This document shows, one piece after another, positions 46,773 through 56,563 of a DNA stretch of 64,000 bases. Positions within the stretch are counted from its first letter, which is position 1. Each line of letters starts with the position of its first letter. The DNA comes from Clostridiaceae bacterium (GTDB lineage Bacteria; Bacillota; Clostridia; DSM-8532): assembly GCA_012840245.1 (NCBI GenBank), contig DULR01000015.1:1-64000 (forward strand), given 5' to 3'. The notes below the pieces were generated by a model. It was not told where the DNA came from, ran no database searches, and saw nothing but the letters and a program-made list of their open reading frames with translations. Both the position numbers and the translations under genes were made by a program.

Positions 46773-48056
46773 CTAATAATGATATTGCTGGTTTTTGACA
46801 TATTCATCATAGATCTCTTTTGTTACTCCGCCTGCCCTGATGATCTCAGAGAAGAACTCTCCGGACCTTTTTATTGTGCGGGCTTGTGTTTCGTAATCCA
46901 CATAAACGAGACCAAACCTTGCGCTCTCACCCTCGAGCCATTCAAAATTGTCGCAGAAGCACCAGTGATAATAACGCTCTATGGGAAGCTCCGAGCTGCA
47001 AAGGGTTTTCAGATGGTCATATATGTAGCGGCAGCGGAAAATGTCCTTGTTGTCACAGGTCCCGTTTTCGGTTATGTATATGGGGCGTTTGAGTACGTTA
47101 TACAATTTTTCTGCGCAGCGTATGATGCCCTGAGGATAGACCTCCCAGCCCAGATCATTTTTGGGCGCATCTTTTTTCACTCCGTCACCAAACCGGTAAA
47201 CAGTAGTACGGGTATAATAATTAAGGGCTATAAAGTCACAGTATTCACCCGGTTTCACATGCAGATAATTTTTGATGGGCCATTTGAACTTACCCAGATA
47301 CATAGCCTCGGTTATTGCGTCCTGAAAGAAACGATCCAGCATGGATGCCGTTATTCTGTGCTTCAGGTTTTTGTGGTTTTCGGGGTCGAAAACTCTCATA
47401 TGATGCGCAAAACTGACCTTAGTATCGTCATACCCCATTTCTTTTCTCATTTTATGTATCAGCTTATATGCCTCGATATGGCAGGCTGTCATTACTGACA
47501 TTACTTTCATGGCACGTGCGAAGGATTTTTCCCCGGGAGGCCACTCTCCGAAGAAGAATGAGCTCGTTGCATATACGTTTGGCTCATTTATTGTTATGTA
47601 TTCCGAAATCATATCTCCAAAGGATTCCACCACGAGCTTGACCAGATCGAGAAAGTGCCTGATATTCTCAACCTTTGTAAATCCGCCTTTCTTCTCGAAC
47701 CACATGGGATTGGTGAAATGATGGATGGTCAGAAGCAGCTTAATGCCCTTTTTCTGAAGGTATTCCATTTCCTCTCGGTAATGAGCGATGGCCGATTCAT
47801 CGACCATATCCTCAGTGGGACAGATCCTTGCCCATTCAATTCCGAAACGGTAGATCTGAAGCCCCATTGATGCCATCAAATCGGCATCCTCTTTCCAAAG
47901 GTTGTAATGGTCGGTGGATCTTGCCGGATTTGACCTGTCTTTGATATTGCCTCTGGCATACCAGTCATTCCAGTTATGCCCCAGTTCTCCTCCTTCGATC
48001 TGAGTAGCGGCCGATGCCGCGCCAAGTAAAAGACCCGGTTTAAGCCTGAATTCCAT
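46773..48056 (-). CDS. GH1 beta-glucosidase
   Basis: 427 residues. Acid/base Glu in ITINEPNVYA (about 163), nucleophile Glu in YITENGTC (about 330), and the N-terminal FLLGAASAATQIEGG, here LLLGAASAATQIEGG, with the conserved His-Trp substrate positions (HHFTNPMWFE). It hydrolyses beta-glucosides, possibly unphosphorylated, since no PTS is near. No signal peptide. Upstream of the GH36/GPH genes. Confidence 0.94.
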   Translation of the reverse strand: MEFRLKPGLLLGAASAATQIEGGELGHNWNDWYARGNIKDRSNPARSTDHYNLWKEDADLMASMGLQIYRFGIEWARICPTEDMVDESAIAHYREEMEYLQKKGIKLLLTIHHFTNPMWFEKKGGFTKVENIRHFLDLVKLVVESFGDMISEYITINEPNVYATSSFFFGEWPPGEKSFARAMKVMSVMTACHIEAYKLIHKMRKEMGYDDTKVSFAHHMRVFDPENHKNLKHRITASMLDRFFQDAITEAMYLGKFKWPIKNYLHVKPGEYCDFIALNYYTRTTVYRFGDGVKKDAPKNDLGWEVYPQGIIRCAEKLYNVLKRPIYITENGTCDNKDIFRCRYIYDHLKTLCSSELPIERYYHWCFCDNFEWLEGESARFGLVYVDYETQARTIKRSGEFFSEIIRAGGVTKEIYDEYVKNQQYHY

Positions 48057-48218
48057 AGCTCGACCTCCGCATCATTGGTTGGATATGTCTCTTCAATTTT
48101 ATCATGAAATGGTCTTTTCTTCTATAATATATGACATTTAAAACAAGGGACAGTTTTTTACCTCAGATTGGAACACGGAAATCTTAACAGATGCGATACA
48201 GAACCAGCGCTTGCTTGC

Positions 48219-50249
48219 TTAGGTCTGTCCCTGTGACATGTCAGAAGAACCGTCCCCGTGACAAGGTTTTTTCGCCCGGCTCTTTATCTCGGCAGTTATC
48301 CAGATAATGACCGGAAGGATTACCTGAAACGGAAATGCGTAATACGGATATATGGAAATGGCCCATTCAGTCATTTCCGGTCCGCTGTCATAAACGATGA
48401 TGGAAAGCAATACCATCAGTATTCCTAAAGGCGCTGCGATATTCCGATATTCCTTTATGTTGAAAACAGATGAAAGCCCTCTGCTCGCCGCGAACAGACA
48501 AACAGTGTTTTTGGTGAATCCGCTGATAATGAATTCAACGGCGACAGTTGCCTCTATTCTTTGAAAAAAAGACCCTATCTTTATCAAACGGCTTGTTGCA
48601 TAGGTGGAATAATTCTGGATCATCTTTGTCGGAATGCCCAGAACCAGTATTGAAAGTACGGAAATAACGAGCAATAAGGTACCCCCGATAAAAAGCGAAA
48701 TGTAATATGTTTTGTACGGGCTGCTGCCTTTTCTCAGATCCCCCAGCAAGGCTAAAAACAGCACCGTCTCGGCAAAAGGAAAGCTGAATAATCCGAACGA
48801 AGCGCTGAATACCGGCTTGAAGCCATCATATAAAAAAGGTTTTAAATTTTTCAAGTCATAAAGAGGTATTGCCATCAGAGTGACTATAATTATCAATGCG
48901 ATATATATCGGGAAAAAAAGCGCAAGAAATCGGCCAAGCAGTTCAACGCCGCCCCTTACTGTATATATTACAAGTATGACACCAAAAAACGCGAATATGC
49001 ATTCCGGTGTCTCCGGTAACGAAACCGTACGGACAAATTCCGAAATGTTTCTCATAATAAGGGCTGCCGTACCCAACACCAGAGCTCCCAGAATACTCAG
49101 AGCTTGTCCGATCTGTATCGGCACTCTCATGCCTACTTCCCTCATGATCTCAAAAACAACCAGCAATCCAAGGGTTTCTATAACCGTAGGGAGAGGTATT
49201 CCCTCCCTTGCCGCAGATATGCTGAACAACAGGGGGGAAGGGATCATCTCCTGATGGAAGGTCAGGATAGCGACATAGGCGGCCGGCAGAAGAATGGTGA
49301 TGATGAAGCTTAAGAACCTTAGCATCCTGCTTATTGATGAGTAATAAAAATTGATATAATAATCGTCATTGGCTTTAAAGTATTCCTCAAACAAAAAAGG
49401 TACAGTCAGCGCTGACGGCGATCCATCCACTATTACTACGATATGCCCGTCAAGCATCATCAAAGCAGCGATATCAGGCCTTTCGGTACTTCCTACCGTA
49501 TCGAAGGGTGAATACGGTGAATCCTCTATCAGCTCGGTGATAAACCCTGAATCCAGGATACCGTCGAAATCTATCTTGCTTAGTCTGTCCGTCAATTCAT
49601 TGAGGATCTCCTTGTTTACTATGTCATCAAGATAGCAAATGCCTATTTTTGTTTTGGTCTGTTTACCGATAACCATATTTTTGATCTTCAGATTGGTTGT
49701 AGGAAGCTTTCTCCGAATCATGGTCAGATTCAGGCTTATGGATTCCACAAAACCCTCTCTTGGACCTCGTTGAACCTTTTCATTTTCCGGTTCGGTAATA
49801 TCTCTTGATTTCCAGCCCTCGGTTTTTATAGAAAGCGCTTCATCGCACTTTTCCATCAACAGTATGCTTTCACCGCGCAATAGTCCCTCGGTCATTTTAT
49901 GAAAATCACATATTTTTTCAGCATGATTGGATATAACGACCTGTTCCAGTATCACATCCATGTTGCCTTCGAAGTTTATGGGTAAGCTGCTTTTGATTAT
50001 AGGACGGATGATGTTTCTGTTAGCCGATTCCTTATCAGCCATCCCGTCGATATATATCAGACAAAACTCTGTTTTGCTGTACTCCTGATTGCGGAAGCTC
50101 CTTACTATCAGACCGTCGTGGTCACTAAAAATCTCTTTTATCTCATTTAAATTATCATCCAGCGACATATAAAGCGTTTTGCTTTTATTTCCGCTTTTCT
50201 CCGAACCGGTTTCCTGCGGGTTTTCCTTATCCTTGCTGTCTCTCGGCAT
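48219..50249 (-). CDS. GerA-family spore germination protein (GerAA/SpoVAF type) with a repeat-encoded tail
   Basis: 676 residues: a soluble N-terminal region (about 1-310) with LIVRSFRN and the GerA block DGHIVVIVDGSPSALTVP, then five or six membrane helices (about 315-650) with IPLPTVIETLGLLVVFEI and RVPIQIGQALSILGALV. It would sit in the inner spore membrane as a germinant-receptor A subunit or SpoVAF-like protein. No B or C subunit genes follow. The last 15 residues, CHGDGSSDMSQGQT and the preceding Pro region, are coded by a GGGGACGG repeat (48222-48264), so the natural C-terminus was changed. A SigG-like promoter lies upstream. Confidence 0.92.
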   Translation of the reverse strand: MPRDSKDKENPQETGSEKSGNKSKTLYMSLDDNLNEIKEIFSDHDGLIVRSFRNQEYSKTEFCLIYIDGMADKESANRNIIRPIIKSSLPINFEGNMDVILEQVVISNHAEKICDFHKMTEGLLRGESILLMEKCDEALSIKTEGWKSRDITEPENEKVQRGPREGFVESISLNLTMIRRKLPTTNLKIKNMVIGKQTKTKIGICYLDDIVNKEILNELTDRLSKIDFDGILDSGFITELIEDSPYSPFDTVGSTERPDIAALMMLDGHIVVIVDGSPSALTVPFLFEEYFKANDDYYINFYYSSISRMLRFLSFIITILLPAAYVAILTFHQEMIPSPLLFSISAAREGIPLPTVIETLGLLVVFEIMREVGMRVPIQIGQALSILGALVLGTAALIMRNISEFVRTVSLPETPECIFAFFGVILVIYTVRGGVELLGRFLALFFPIYIALIIIVTLMAIPLYDLKNLKPFLYDGFKPVFSASFGLFSFPFAETVLFLALLGDLRKGSSPYKTYYISLFIGGTLLLVISVLSILVLGIPTKMIQNYSTYATSRLIKIGSFFQRIEATVAVEFIISGFTKNTVCLFAASRGLSSVFNIKEYRNIAAPLGILMVLLSIIVYDSGPEMTEWAISIYPYYAFPFQVILPVIIWITAEIKSRAKKPCHGDGSSDMSQGQT
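48222..48264 (-). repeat. GGGGACGG-core repeat inside the 3' end of the GerA-like gene
   Basis: Minus strand: TTGTCACGGGGACGGTTCTT-CTGACA then TGTCACAGGGACAGACC. It is the same class as at 35980 and 36438 but without the four-base linker. It is translated as the last residues of the GerA-like protein; the TAA follows at once. Confidence 0.82.
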
Positions 50250-50295
50250 ATGTCACCCTCATCCATCTTAAGTATTTTTATTCTTAAGTATGGAT

Positions 50296-50327
50296 TAGTA
50301 TGCTTTAAAACAGCTGTTATTATTACA
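50296..50327 (-). promoter_or_regulatory. SigG-like forespore promoter of the GerA-family gene
   Basis: -10 CATACTA (50296-50302) fits the SigG/SigF CATNMTA consensus; the -35-like TGTAATA (50321-50327) lies 18 bp upstream. The -10 is 47 bp before the GerA start. Germination receptor genes are known SigG targets. Confidence 0.5.
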
Positions 50328-50430
50328 GGTCAGGAATTTAATGAGCGTGAGCAAAATAAGGAAGATCACTTTATCTATTAATTAACAAAGAATATTAAAA
50401 AATATGCTGGATTTTTTTGAAAAGTGATGT

Positions 50431-50457
50431 TATAATTTTAGTAGTTTTACGTTAAAC
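50431..50457 (+). promoter_or_regulatory. Promoter -10 and LacI-type operator of the GH65 operon
   Basis: TATAAT (50431-50436; weak -35 TGGATT 17 bp upstream) is followed by the near-palindrome GTTTTACGTTAAAC (50444-50457). Almost the same site, GTTTAATGTTAAAC, lies before the LacI gene at 56083-56096. A repressor bound here would block transcription start. Confidence 0.6.
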
Positions 50458-50541
50458 TTTTATGATATAGATCCATTAGTACTGGTTTTTCGAAACCAAC
50501 CACCCTATGTCGGCTGTATTCTGAATAAAGGAGATAAGAAA

Positions 50542-52851
50542 ATGGCTAAAATTGCAGACAGATATTTTGTTACAGACCCCTGGAACATTATCGAGGAAGG
50601 TTTCAACCCTTCTTATTCACAAGTAGCGGAATCCATATTCTCTCTTGGCAATGAATATATGGGAACACGTGGTTTCTTTGATGAGGGATACTCCGGACAA
50701 AGCCTGATCGGCAATTATTTCAACGGTGTCTATGCTCGCCTTGAACAGACGCCGTCGGCATATAAAGGAATGGTAAACAGTACCGAATTCATGGTCAACT
50801 CAGTCAACTGGCTCTATACAAGAATAAAAACAGACGATGAGATGCTGGATCTGAACAATTGCGTTTTCAGCAACTTCAGACGTGTACTGAATATGAGGGA
50901 CGGTCTTCTGAAACGTTCCTTCACATGGACTACAAAAAGCGGCAAGATACTGGACGTGGTTTTCGAACGGTTCGTTTCCATGGGCAAGGTACATATCGGG
51001 GCTCAGAAAATATCTGTCACTCCTGTAAACTTCAGCGGAAAAATCAGCATCATCTCAGGACTGGATTTTTCAGAACCCCACAGAATGTTTGGCAAAAATT
51101 TCTGGGATTGTGAGAACAAAGTACATAAAGATTCGTATCTGAGCATCACCGGCAAGATCGAAAGCACCAAAAAGAAAGTATTCTCAAGCTGTTTTTTCAG
51201 CGGAGACATTGAGAATAAGAAAGATGTGGAAGTAAACCCCAAAGCCGTGGCAAAGGAATTCATTCTGAACCTTAGTCCCGGCAGGACATCGGAACTGGTC
51301 AAAATAGTATCGAATATAGTGTGCACCGGCTCTTCCAGGGAGGATCTTGATCTTTTTGAAAAACAATGCATCCAGGCAGAGCAGGAACTAGAAGCACTTG
51401 ACTATCACACCCTTAAGGAAGAAAACAAGGCATGGTGGGAAAAAGTCTGGAACAACTCCGATATCGTCATCCGGGGTGACAAGCTCAACCAGCAGGGAAT
51501 AAGGTTCTGCATATTCCAAATGTTCCAGACGTACCACGGCGCTAAAAAAGGAACCAATATCGGCGCCAAGGGTCTGACAGGAGAAGCTTACAGCGGCAAC
51601 GCATTCTGGGATACCGAGGTTTACTGCCTGCCATTCTATATATTCAACAATATTGAAGCTGCAAAGAACCTCCTCTTTTTCCGTTACGTAACACTGCCCG
51701 AGGCCAGGCAGAGAGCTTCCGAACTGGATTGCGAAGGCGCTTTCTATCCCATTGCAACCATTAGCGGCAGGGAATGCTGTACCTTGTGGCAGCATGCCAA
51801 TCTGCAGCTTCAGGCCTCAACAGCTGTAGTATACGGCATCTGGTTCTATGACAGGCTTGTGGATGACAAGAGTTTTCTTTTCGATTACGGTCTTCCCATA
51901 CTTGTTGAAGTGAGCAGAATGCTCGCCACCAGAGGAAGCTGGACCGAGAACGGTACCAAATACGGTTTCTTCGGAGTCATGGGTCCCGATGAGTTCCAGA
52001 TGATGGTCAATCATAACTGTTACACTAATTATATGGGACGTTTTACGTTTTACTATACACTCAGCGCGCTGGAGCAGCTCAAACAGCATGATGAGAGGGA
52101 ATACGACGATCTTATATCCAAAATGGGTATTTCAGCGAAAGAGACCGAAGCATGGAAAAGCATGGCAGATCATATGTTCATACCTTATGACGGGGAAACC
52201 AAGCTCTATGAACAGCATGACGGCTATTTCAAGCTGCCCCATGTGGATATCCATTCCATACCTGTCGAGGAGTTCCCTCTATATCATCACTGGTCTTATG
52301 ACAGGATCTACCGTAATGACATGATCAAGCAGCCCGACGTCCTGATGCTTATGCTCATGTTCAACAGCCGTTTCAGTGAGGAAGAAATTCTGAAGAATTA
52401 TGAGTTTTATGAACCCAGATGCATCCATGAAAGCTCGTTATCACCTTCAGTGCACTCAATACTTGCTTCCCAGCTCAAAAAGCACAGTGAAGCCTACGAT
52501 TTCTTCAGGTTCGCTACCAGAATGGATCTGGACAACTATAACAGGAACACTCACGAAGGCCTGCACACCACTTCCATTGCAGCCGCCTGGATGAATATCG
52601 TCTATGGTTTCGGAGGTATGAGGTCGGATGTGGAGCCGCTGAGCTTCGCTCCGTCTGTTCCGGCCGAATGGGATGGCTATTCATTCCGGATCACATATAA
52701 AAACAATGTTATTCTTGTAGATGTAAGCAAGGATACTGTGACTTTCACAAATACAGGCAATGATGTCATCCCCGTCAAAGTTTACGGGAAAACCATAATG
52801 CTGGGCAAAGAGGCTCAGACATTCGAAGTCCCTGCCGACAGGAGAGGATAA
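50542..52851 (+). CDS. GH65 glycoside phosphorylase/hydrolase (first of two)
   Basis: 769 residues with the GH65 layout: N-terminal beta-sandwich (about 1-270), (alpha/alpha)6 barrel (about 320-670) and a C-terminal beta domain. The general acid Glu is in VMGPDEFQMMVNHN (about 480), and the phosphate-binding area reads CIHESSLSPSVHS, which fits phosphorylases, with His-Glu in place of the HGSS of its neighbour. FWDTEVYCLPFY is the substrate block. It probably splits an alpha-glucoside disaccharide with phosphate to give beta-glucose-1-phosphate; linkage unknown. AAAGGAG lies eight bases before the ATG. It is followed two bases later by a paralogue. Confidence 0.9.
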   Translation: MAKIADRYFVTDPWNIIEEGFNPSYSQVAESIFSLGNEYMGTRGFFDEGYSGQSLIGNYFNGVYARLEQTPSAYKGMVNSTEFMVNSVNWLYTRIKTDDEMLDLNNCVFSNFRRVLNMRDGLLKRSFTWTTKSGKILDVVFERFVSMGKVHIGAQKISVTPVNFSGKISIISGLDFSEPHRMFGKNFWDCENKVHKDSYLSITGKIESTKKKVFSSCFFSGDIENKKDVEVNPKAVAKEFILNLSPGRTSELVKIVSNIVCTGSSREDLDLFEKQCIQAEQELEALDYHTLKEENKAWWEKVWNNSDIVIRGDKLNQQGIRFCIFQMFQTYHGAKKGTNIGAKGLTGEAYSGNAFWDTEVYCLPFYIFNNIEAAKNLLFFRYVTLPEARQRASELDCEGAFYPIATISGRECCTLWQHANLQLQASTAVVYGIWFYDRLVDDKSFLFDYGLPILVEVSRMLATRGSWTENGTKYGFFGVMGPDEFQMMVNHNCYTNYMGRFTFYYTLSALEQLKQHDEREYDDLISKMGISAKETEAWKSMADHMFIPYDGETKLYEQHDGYFKLPHVDIHSIPVEEFPLYHHWSYDRIYRNDMIKQPDVLMLMLMFNSRFSEEEILKNYEFYEPRCIHESSLSPSVHSILASQLKKHSEAYDFFRFATRMDLDNYNRNTHEGLHTTSIAAAWMNIVYGFGGMRSDVEPLSFAPSVPAEWDGYSFRITYKNNVILVDVSKDTVTFTNTGNDVIPVKVYGKTIMLGKEAQTFEVPADRRG

Positions 52852-52853
52852 AC

Positions 52854-55058
52854 ATGATCAGCTGGAAGATTGAAGAAGTCGGTTTTGATTCCCGCAACAT
52901 CGCATCAAACGGAAACAAATTCCTTACGGGAAACGGCTACATGGGCGTCAGGGGAACTCTGGAAGAGTTCACGAAGGAGAATCTGGTGGCCGTAAACCTT
53001 GCCGGGATCTATGACCGTGTAGGTCAGGGGTGGAGAGAGCCGCTCAATGCCCCAAATGGTCTATTCACTACACTCAGGATAGACGAAGAGGAATTCTCCA
53101 TTCTAAAGATACAGCCATATTTCCACAGGTGTTCCCTGGATTACAGAAAGGCTTTGTTCTCCAGAAATACAGTCTGGAAAACCAAACGGGGACAGGTCGA
53201 GATCGAATCGGAACGTTTCGTCAGTCTGGACGAACCTCACCTGATAGTGATGAAATACAGCATAACGGCCAATTTCCATGCCGATATAGAGCTTATTACC
53301 GGCATAGACGGCGATGTCTGGGATATCCATGGCCCTCATTACGACTATTTGTCTCTTTCCATAAAAAATAACGATCTGATAGCAGTGGGGACCACCCATG
53401 AAAATAAGGACAAGGTTTATGTCGTTGAAACCTGCAAGTGCGATTTCGTCAATGAGACTAACTATTCTGTCGATGATAAGCGTGTTCTCCGACATGTGTC
53501 CTTCATAACCGATCCGGGAACAAAATACACCCTTACTAAATGGATCTCTGTTTTTACCAGCCGTGACGACACAGGCTGCAGGGACGAAAGCGAGGCAGTC
53601 AGACTCGTTGAGGATTGCAGCATGAAAGGCTATGATCATTGCAGGAACGCCCACATCAAAAAATGGGAAGAAAAATGGTCGGTCTCAGAAGTTATCATAG
53701 AGGGCGATGACGCCGCTATGGAAGCTCTCAATTATTCTTTATACCATCTCCACAGCATAGCCCCCAGGCATGCCAGAAGCATGTCCATAGCGGCAAGAGG
53801 CCTTTCGGGGCAAACCTATAAGGGAGCGGTATTCTGGGATACCGAAATGTTCATGCTGGACTTTTTCATCTTCACTGAGCCCGAAGTGGCCAAGACACTG
53901 CTGAGATACCGCATCGACACTCTTGGCGGAGCAATGGCCAAGGCGAAGCATTACGGATACGACGGTGCCTTCTATGCCTGGGAGAGCCAGGAAGGCGGCT
54001 ATGACGCCTGCTCGGATTACAATGTGACCGATGTCTTTACCGGACGCCCCATGAGAACGTACTTCAAGGATAAGCAGGTCCATATATCCTCGGCAATAGT
54101 ATACGGGATCATGAAATACATAGATATCACAGGCGATGAGTCGCTGCTGTGGGAAAACGGCGCGCAGGGGTGGAAGACCATCATAGAATGCGCCAGATTC
54201 TATTATTCCCTCCTTCTTAAAAAACTGGATTCCGATTATTATGAAATACATGACGTGGTAGGTCCCGATGAATACCATGAGAGGGTAAACAATAACGGAT
54301 ATACGAACCGTATGGCAAAATACACCTTTGATACTGCAATACGGGTCATCGACCTTATTGACCGGATCCAGGATGATCTTGCACAAAAAATCAGAAGCGA
54401 ATATCCGGTAGAACAGCTCAGAGAGAAATTCAGCGATGCGTCGGCGCATATCTTCATACCGCGGCCGGGAAAGGATGGCGTCATACAGCAGTTTGACGGC
54501 TATTATGATCTGGAGGATGCAACACCGAGCATTCTTAAGGGAAGACTTTTGCATGAAAAGGAATACTGGGGAGGGGCTTATGGTGTTGCCAGCAATACCA
54601 GGGTAATAAAACAGGCCGACGTGGTCACGTGGCTTGCCATGTTCCCCAAGGATTTCCCGGTTGAAACGATGCTTGCCAACTGGAATTATTATGAGCCCCG
54701 GACAGAGCACGGCTCTTCCCTGAGTGCCTGCATGTATGCATTGCTGGCATGCCGCTGTGGCTATCCCGATCTGGCATACCCATTCTTCCTGAAATCGGCA
54801 ACAGTCGATCTCATCGGGGGCGGAAAGCAATGGGCCGGTCTGGTCTACATCGGCGGAACGCATCCGGCCGCCCAGGGCGGTGCCTATATGACAGCAGTCA
54901 GAGGCTTTGGAGGGCTCGACTTCGAAGACGGAAAGATAAAAATAAAACCCCGGCTGCCAAAATCATGGCGCAGTCTGAGGTTTAAGATCTGGCACAGAGG
55001 AAGATTGTATCTTATCGAGGAAACCGGAGAATCGGCGAAAATCACGCCTGTTGGCTAA
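52854..55058 (+). CDS. GH65 glycoside phosphorylase/hydrolase (second of two)
   Basis: 734 residues, same fold as the gene before. General acid Glu in VVGPDEYHERVNNN (about 468), FWDTEMFMLDFF, and the phosphate loop RTEHGSSLSACM typical of maltose/trehalose/kojibiose phosphorylases. It differs enough from its neighbour to suggest another linkage. GGAGAGG is seven bases before the ATG. The stop overlaps by four bases the stop of the convergent LacI gene. Confidence 0.91.
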   Translation: MISWKIEEVGFDSRNIASNGNKFLTGNGYMGVRGTLEEFTKENLVAVNLAGIYDRVGQGWREPLNAPNGLFTTLRIDEEEFSILKIQPYFHRCSLDYRKALFSRNTVWKTKRGQVEIESERFVSLDEPHLIVMKYSITANFHADIELITGIDGDVWDIHGPHYDYLSLSIKNNDLIAVGTTHENKDKVYVVETCKCDFVNETNYSVDDKRVLRHVSFITDPGTKYTLTKWISVFTSRDDTGCRDESEAVRLVEDCSMKGYDHCRNAHIKKWEEKWSVSEVIIEGDDAAMEALNYSLYHLHSIAPRHARSMSIAARGLSGQTYKGAVFWDTEMFMLDFFIFTEPEVAKTLLRYRIDTLGGAMAKAKHYGYDGAFYAWESQEGGYDACSDYNVTDVFTGRPMRTYFKDKQVHISSAIVYGIMKYIDITGDESLLWENGAQGWKTIIECARFYYSLLLKKLDSDYYEIHDVVGPDEYHERVNNNGYTNRMAKYTFDTAIRVIDLIDRIQDDLAQKIRSEYPVEQLREKFSDASAHIFIPRPGKDGVIQQFDGYYDLEDATPSILKGRLLHEKEYWGGAYGVASNTRVIKQADVVTWLAMFPKDFPVETMLANWNYYEPRTEHGSSLSACMYALLACRCGYPDLAYPFFLKSATVDLIGGGKQWAGLVYIGGTHPAAQGGAYMTAVRGFGGLDFEDGKIKIKPRLPKSWRSLRFKIWHRGRLYLIEETGESAKITPVG

Positions 55059-56065
55059 ATAGCCCTCACGCTTTCCCTTTCAACGAGATATGTGGGCAGG
55101 ATTACCTCTCTTTTCTCAGGTTTTTTGCCTTCAAGCATCTCGAGCATCATATCAACGGCGATTTTTCCGCGCAGGGGGATATCCTGGTGTATTGTGGTCA
55201 GCGTAGGTGTGACCATCTGGCAAAGGCTTATATCGTCAAAGCCCACCACAGATATGTCATCAGGGACCTTTTTCCCGCACCTGCGCAGGCCTGCCATTAT
55301 GCCGGCGGCCATGACGTCAGCGGTCACGACGATTCCGGTGATATCAGGAATTTTGCATATTTCTTTGCTGAGGCTCAGGCATGATTCTATGTCCATTTCA
55401 TTTTCAAACACGAGTCTTTTGTCAAAAGGAATCGAGTTTTCGGTCAATGCGGCTTTATATCCATAAAAACGTTCCTGCAAAACGCCGCCATCCCTGATGT
55501 TGGGAGAAGCGAACGCTATACGCCTGTGGCCTTTTGAAATCAGATATTTGGTAGCGGTATAGCTTCCCTCAAAGTCTTCCAGACCAACGTTGCAGAAATT
55601 GGGATGCTGTACATAGCTGTCTATCAGAACGATGGGAATGGTAAGTGTTGAAAGCAAATCAAAAAATTCGTCTTTGAATATGCCGGTAAAGAACATGCCA
55701 TCCACATTCCAGTTCCTTAGGAACTTCAATAGCTCTTCGGATGTCTCTACCGTCCTTAGCATAAGGTAATACCCGTTTTCGCGCAGCACGCGCTCAATAG
55801 CTCCAATAAAAGACGACTGGAAAGGATCTTCCATGATATTTGACTGGTTGTGCGGAACGATATGGTTGATCATGCCGATAACTTTTGATGAATTCGATAC
55901 CAGGGAGCGCGCCGACATATTTGGCACATATCCCAGCTCGATTATCGCTTTATTTATTTTTTCTATCGTTTCGGCTGATACACGCCCGGATTTGCCATGG
56001 ATAACATTTGAAACAGTCGTGGCACTTACTCCAGTAACCCTGGCTATGTCTTTTATTGTTGCCAT
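55055..56065 (-). CDS. LacI-family repressor
   Basis: 336 residues. N-terminal HTH and hinge (TIKDIARVTGVSATTVSNVI; 2-60, with the AINELGYVPN-like hinge region) and a sugar-binding core (about 60-330). It is convergent with the GH65 pair and shares with it a near-identical operator, which points to control of the pair and of itself. The effector could be a GH65 substrate. CAAGGAG lies before the ATG. Confidence 0.94.
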   Translation of the reverse strand: MATIKDIARVTGVSATTVSNVIHGKSGRVSAETIEKINKAIIELGYVPNMSARSLVSNSSKVIGMINHIVPHNQSNIMEDPFQSSFIGAIERVLRENGYYLMLRTVETSEELLKFLRNWNVDGMFFTGIFKDEFFDLLSTLTIPIVLIDSYVQHPNFCNVGLEDFEGSYTATKYLISKGHRRIAFASPNIRDGGVLQERFYGYKAALTENSIPFDKRLVFENEMDIESCLSLSKEICKIPDITGIVVTADVMAAGIMAGLRRCGKKVPDDISVVGFDDISLCQMVTPTLTTIHQDIPLRGKIAVDMMLEMLEGKKPEKREVILPTYLVERESVRAI

Positions 56066-56082
56066 ACATGATACTCCTTGTC

Positions 56083-56096
56083 GTTTAATGTTAAAC
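56083..56096 (-). promoter_or_regulatory. Putative LacI operator (autoregulation)
   Basis: GTTTAATGTTAAAC, palindromic except for its centre, 18 bp before the LacI start codon. It matches the site in front of the GH65 genes at 12 of 14 positions. Confidence 0.6.
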
Positions 56097-56335
56097 TTAA
56101 TAATAGTTTAGCATTTATTAGTATAATATACAATCGAATTGTTTTGTAAAATTTTTTTGAACAGCAAAAATCGCTTTCATCTATGAAGCCTGAAACCAAG
56201 CGGACTGATCTTGATCTGCATTTAATTATTATGGTCTTTCTTATAATTCTAAATCTTTGCTGCAGAAAAATGCAAGGGAGTAAATCGACTCTCCAGGCTG
56301 TGAAAGAGTGTTCGAAGGAGCCTCTCTCAGACAGC

Positions 56336-56509
56336 TCAGGAGAAAATGTAAGTAATTATGTATTGGGTATTGTCGTCCGTAGCCATTCCGGGATCTTCAT
56401 CAGACCATTTTCCCTTCAGTCCGAGCTCCTGCGCCGTAAGATCAAAATGACACATGGCTATACCAACCGAAAATATCCTCCCTTCATTGATTGATAAAGC
56501 AGTCTGTAT
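56336..56509 (-). pseudogene. C-terminal remnant of a nitroreductase-family gene
   Basis: About 57 codons, open from 56509 to the TGA at 56336, with FSVGIAMCHFDLTAQELGLK and GKWSDEDPG, then NTQYIITY, the end of putative TM-nitroreductases. There is no start codon with an SD, and a stop (TAA at 56510-56512) precedes it. The N-terminal two thirds are missing. The 561-bp gap 56066-56626 otherwise holds the LacI promoter region and the cupin promoter. Confidence 0.7.
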
Positions 56510-56563
56510 TTACACAAAAAACCAATTATCAATATTAATAATACACCCTTATGCACATTAAGA

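Noticed and set aside
46764-47498. 244-codon plus-strand frame
   Set aside because: It is antisense to the GH1 gene with no domain and no RBS.
53739-54863. 374-codon minus-strand frame inside the second GH65 gene
   Set aside because: It is antisense to a clear GH65 catalytic core, without an SD or a recognisable domain; such long shadows are common in this codon usage.
56183-56494. 103-codon plus-strand frame
   Set aside because: No SD or domain; the minus strand carries a nitroreductase remnant over the same bases.
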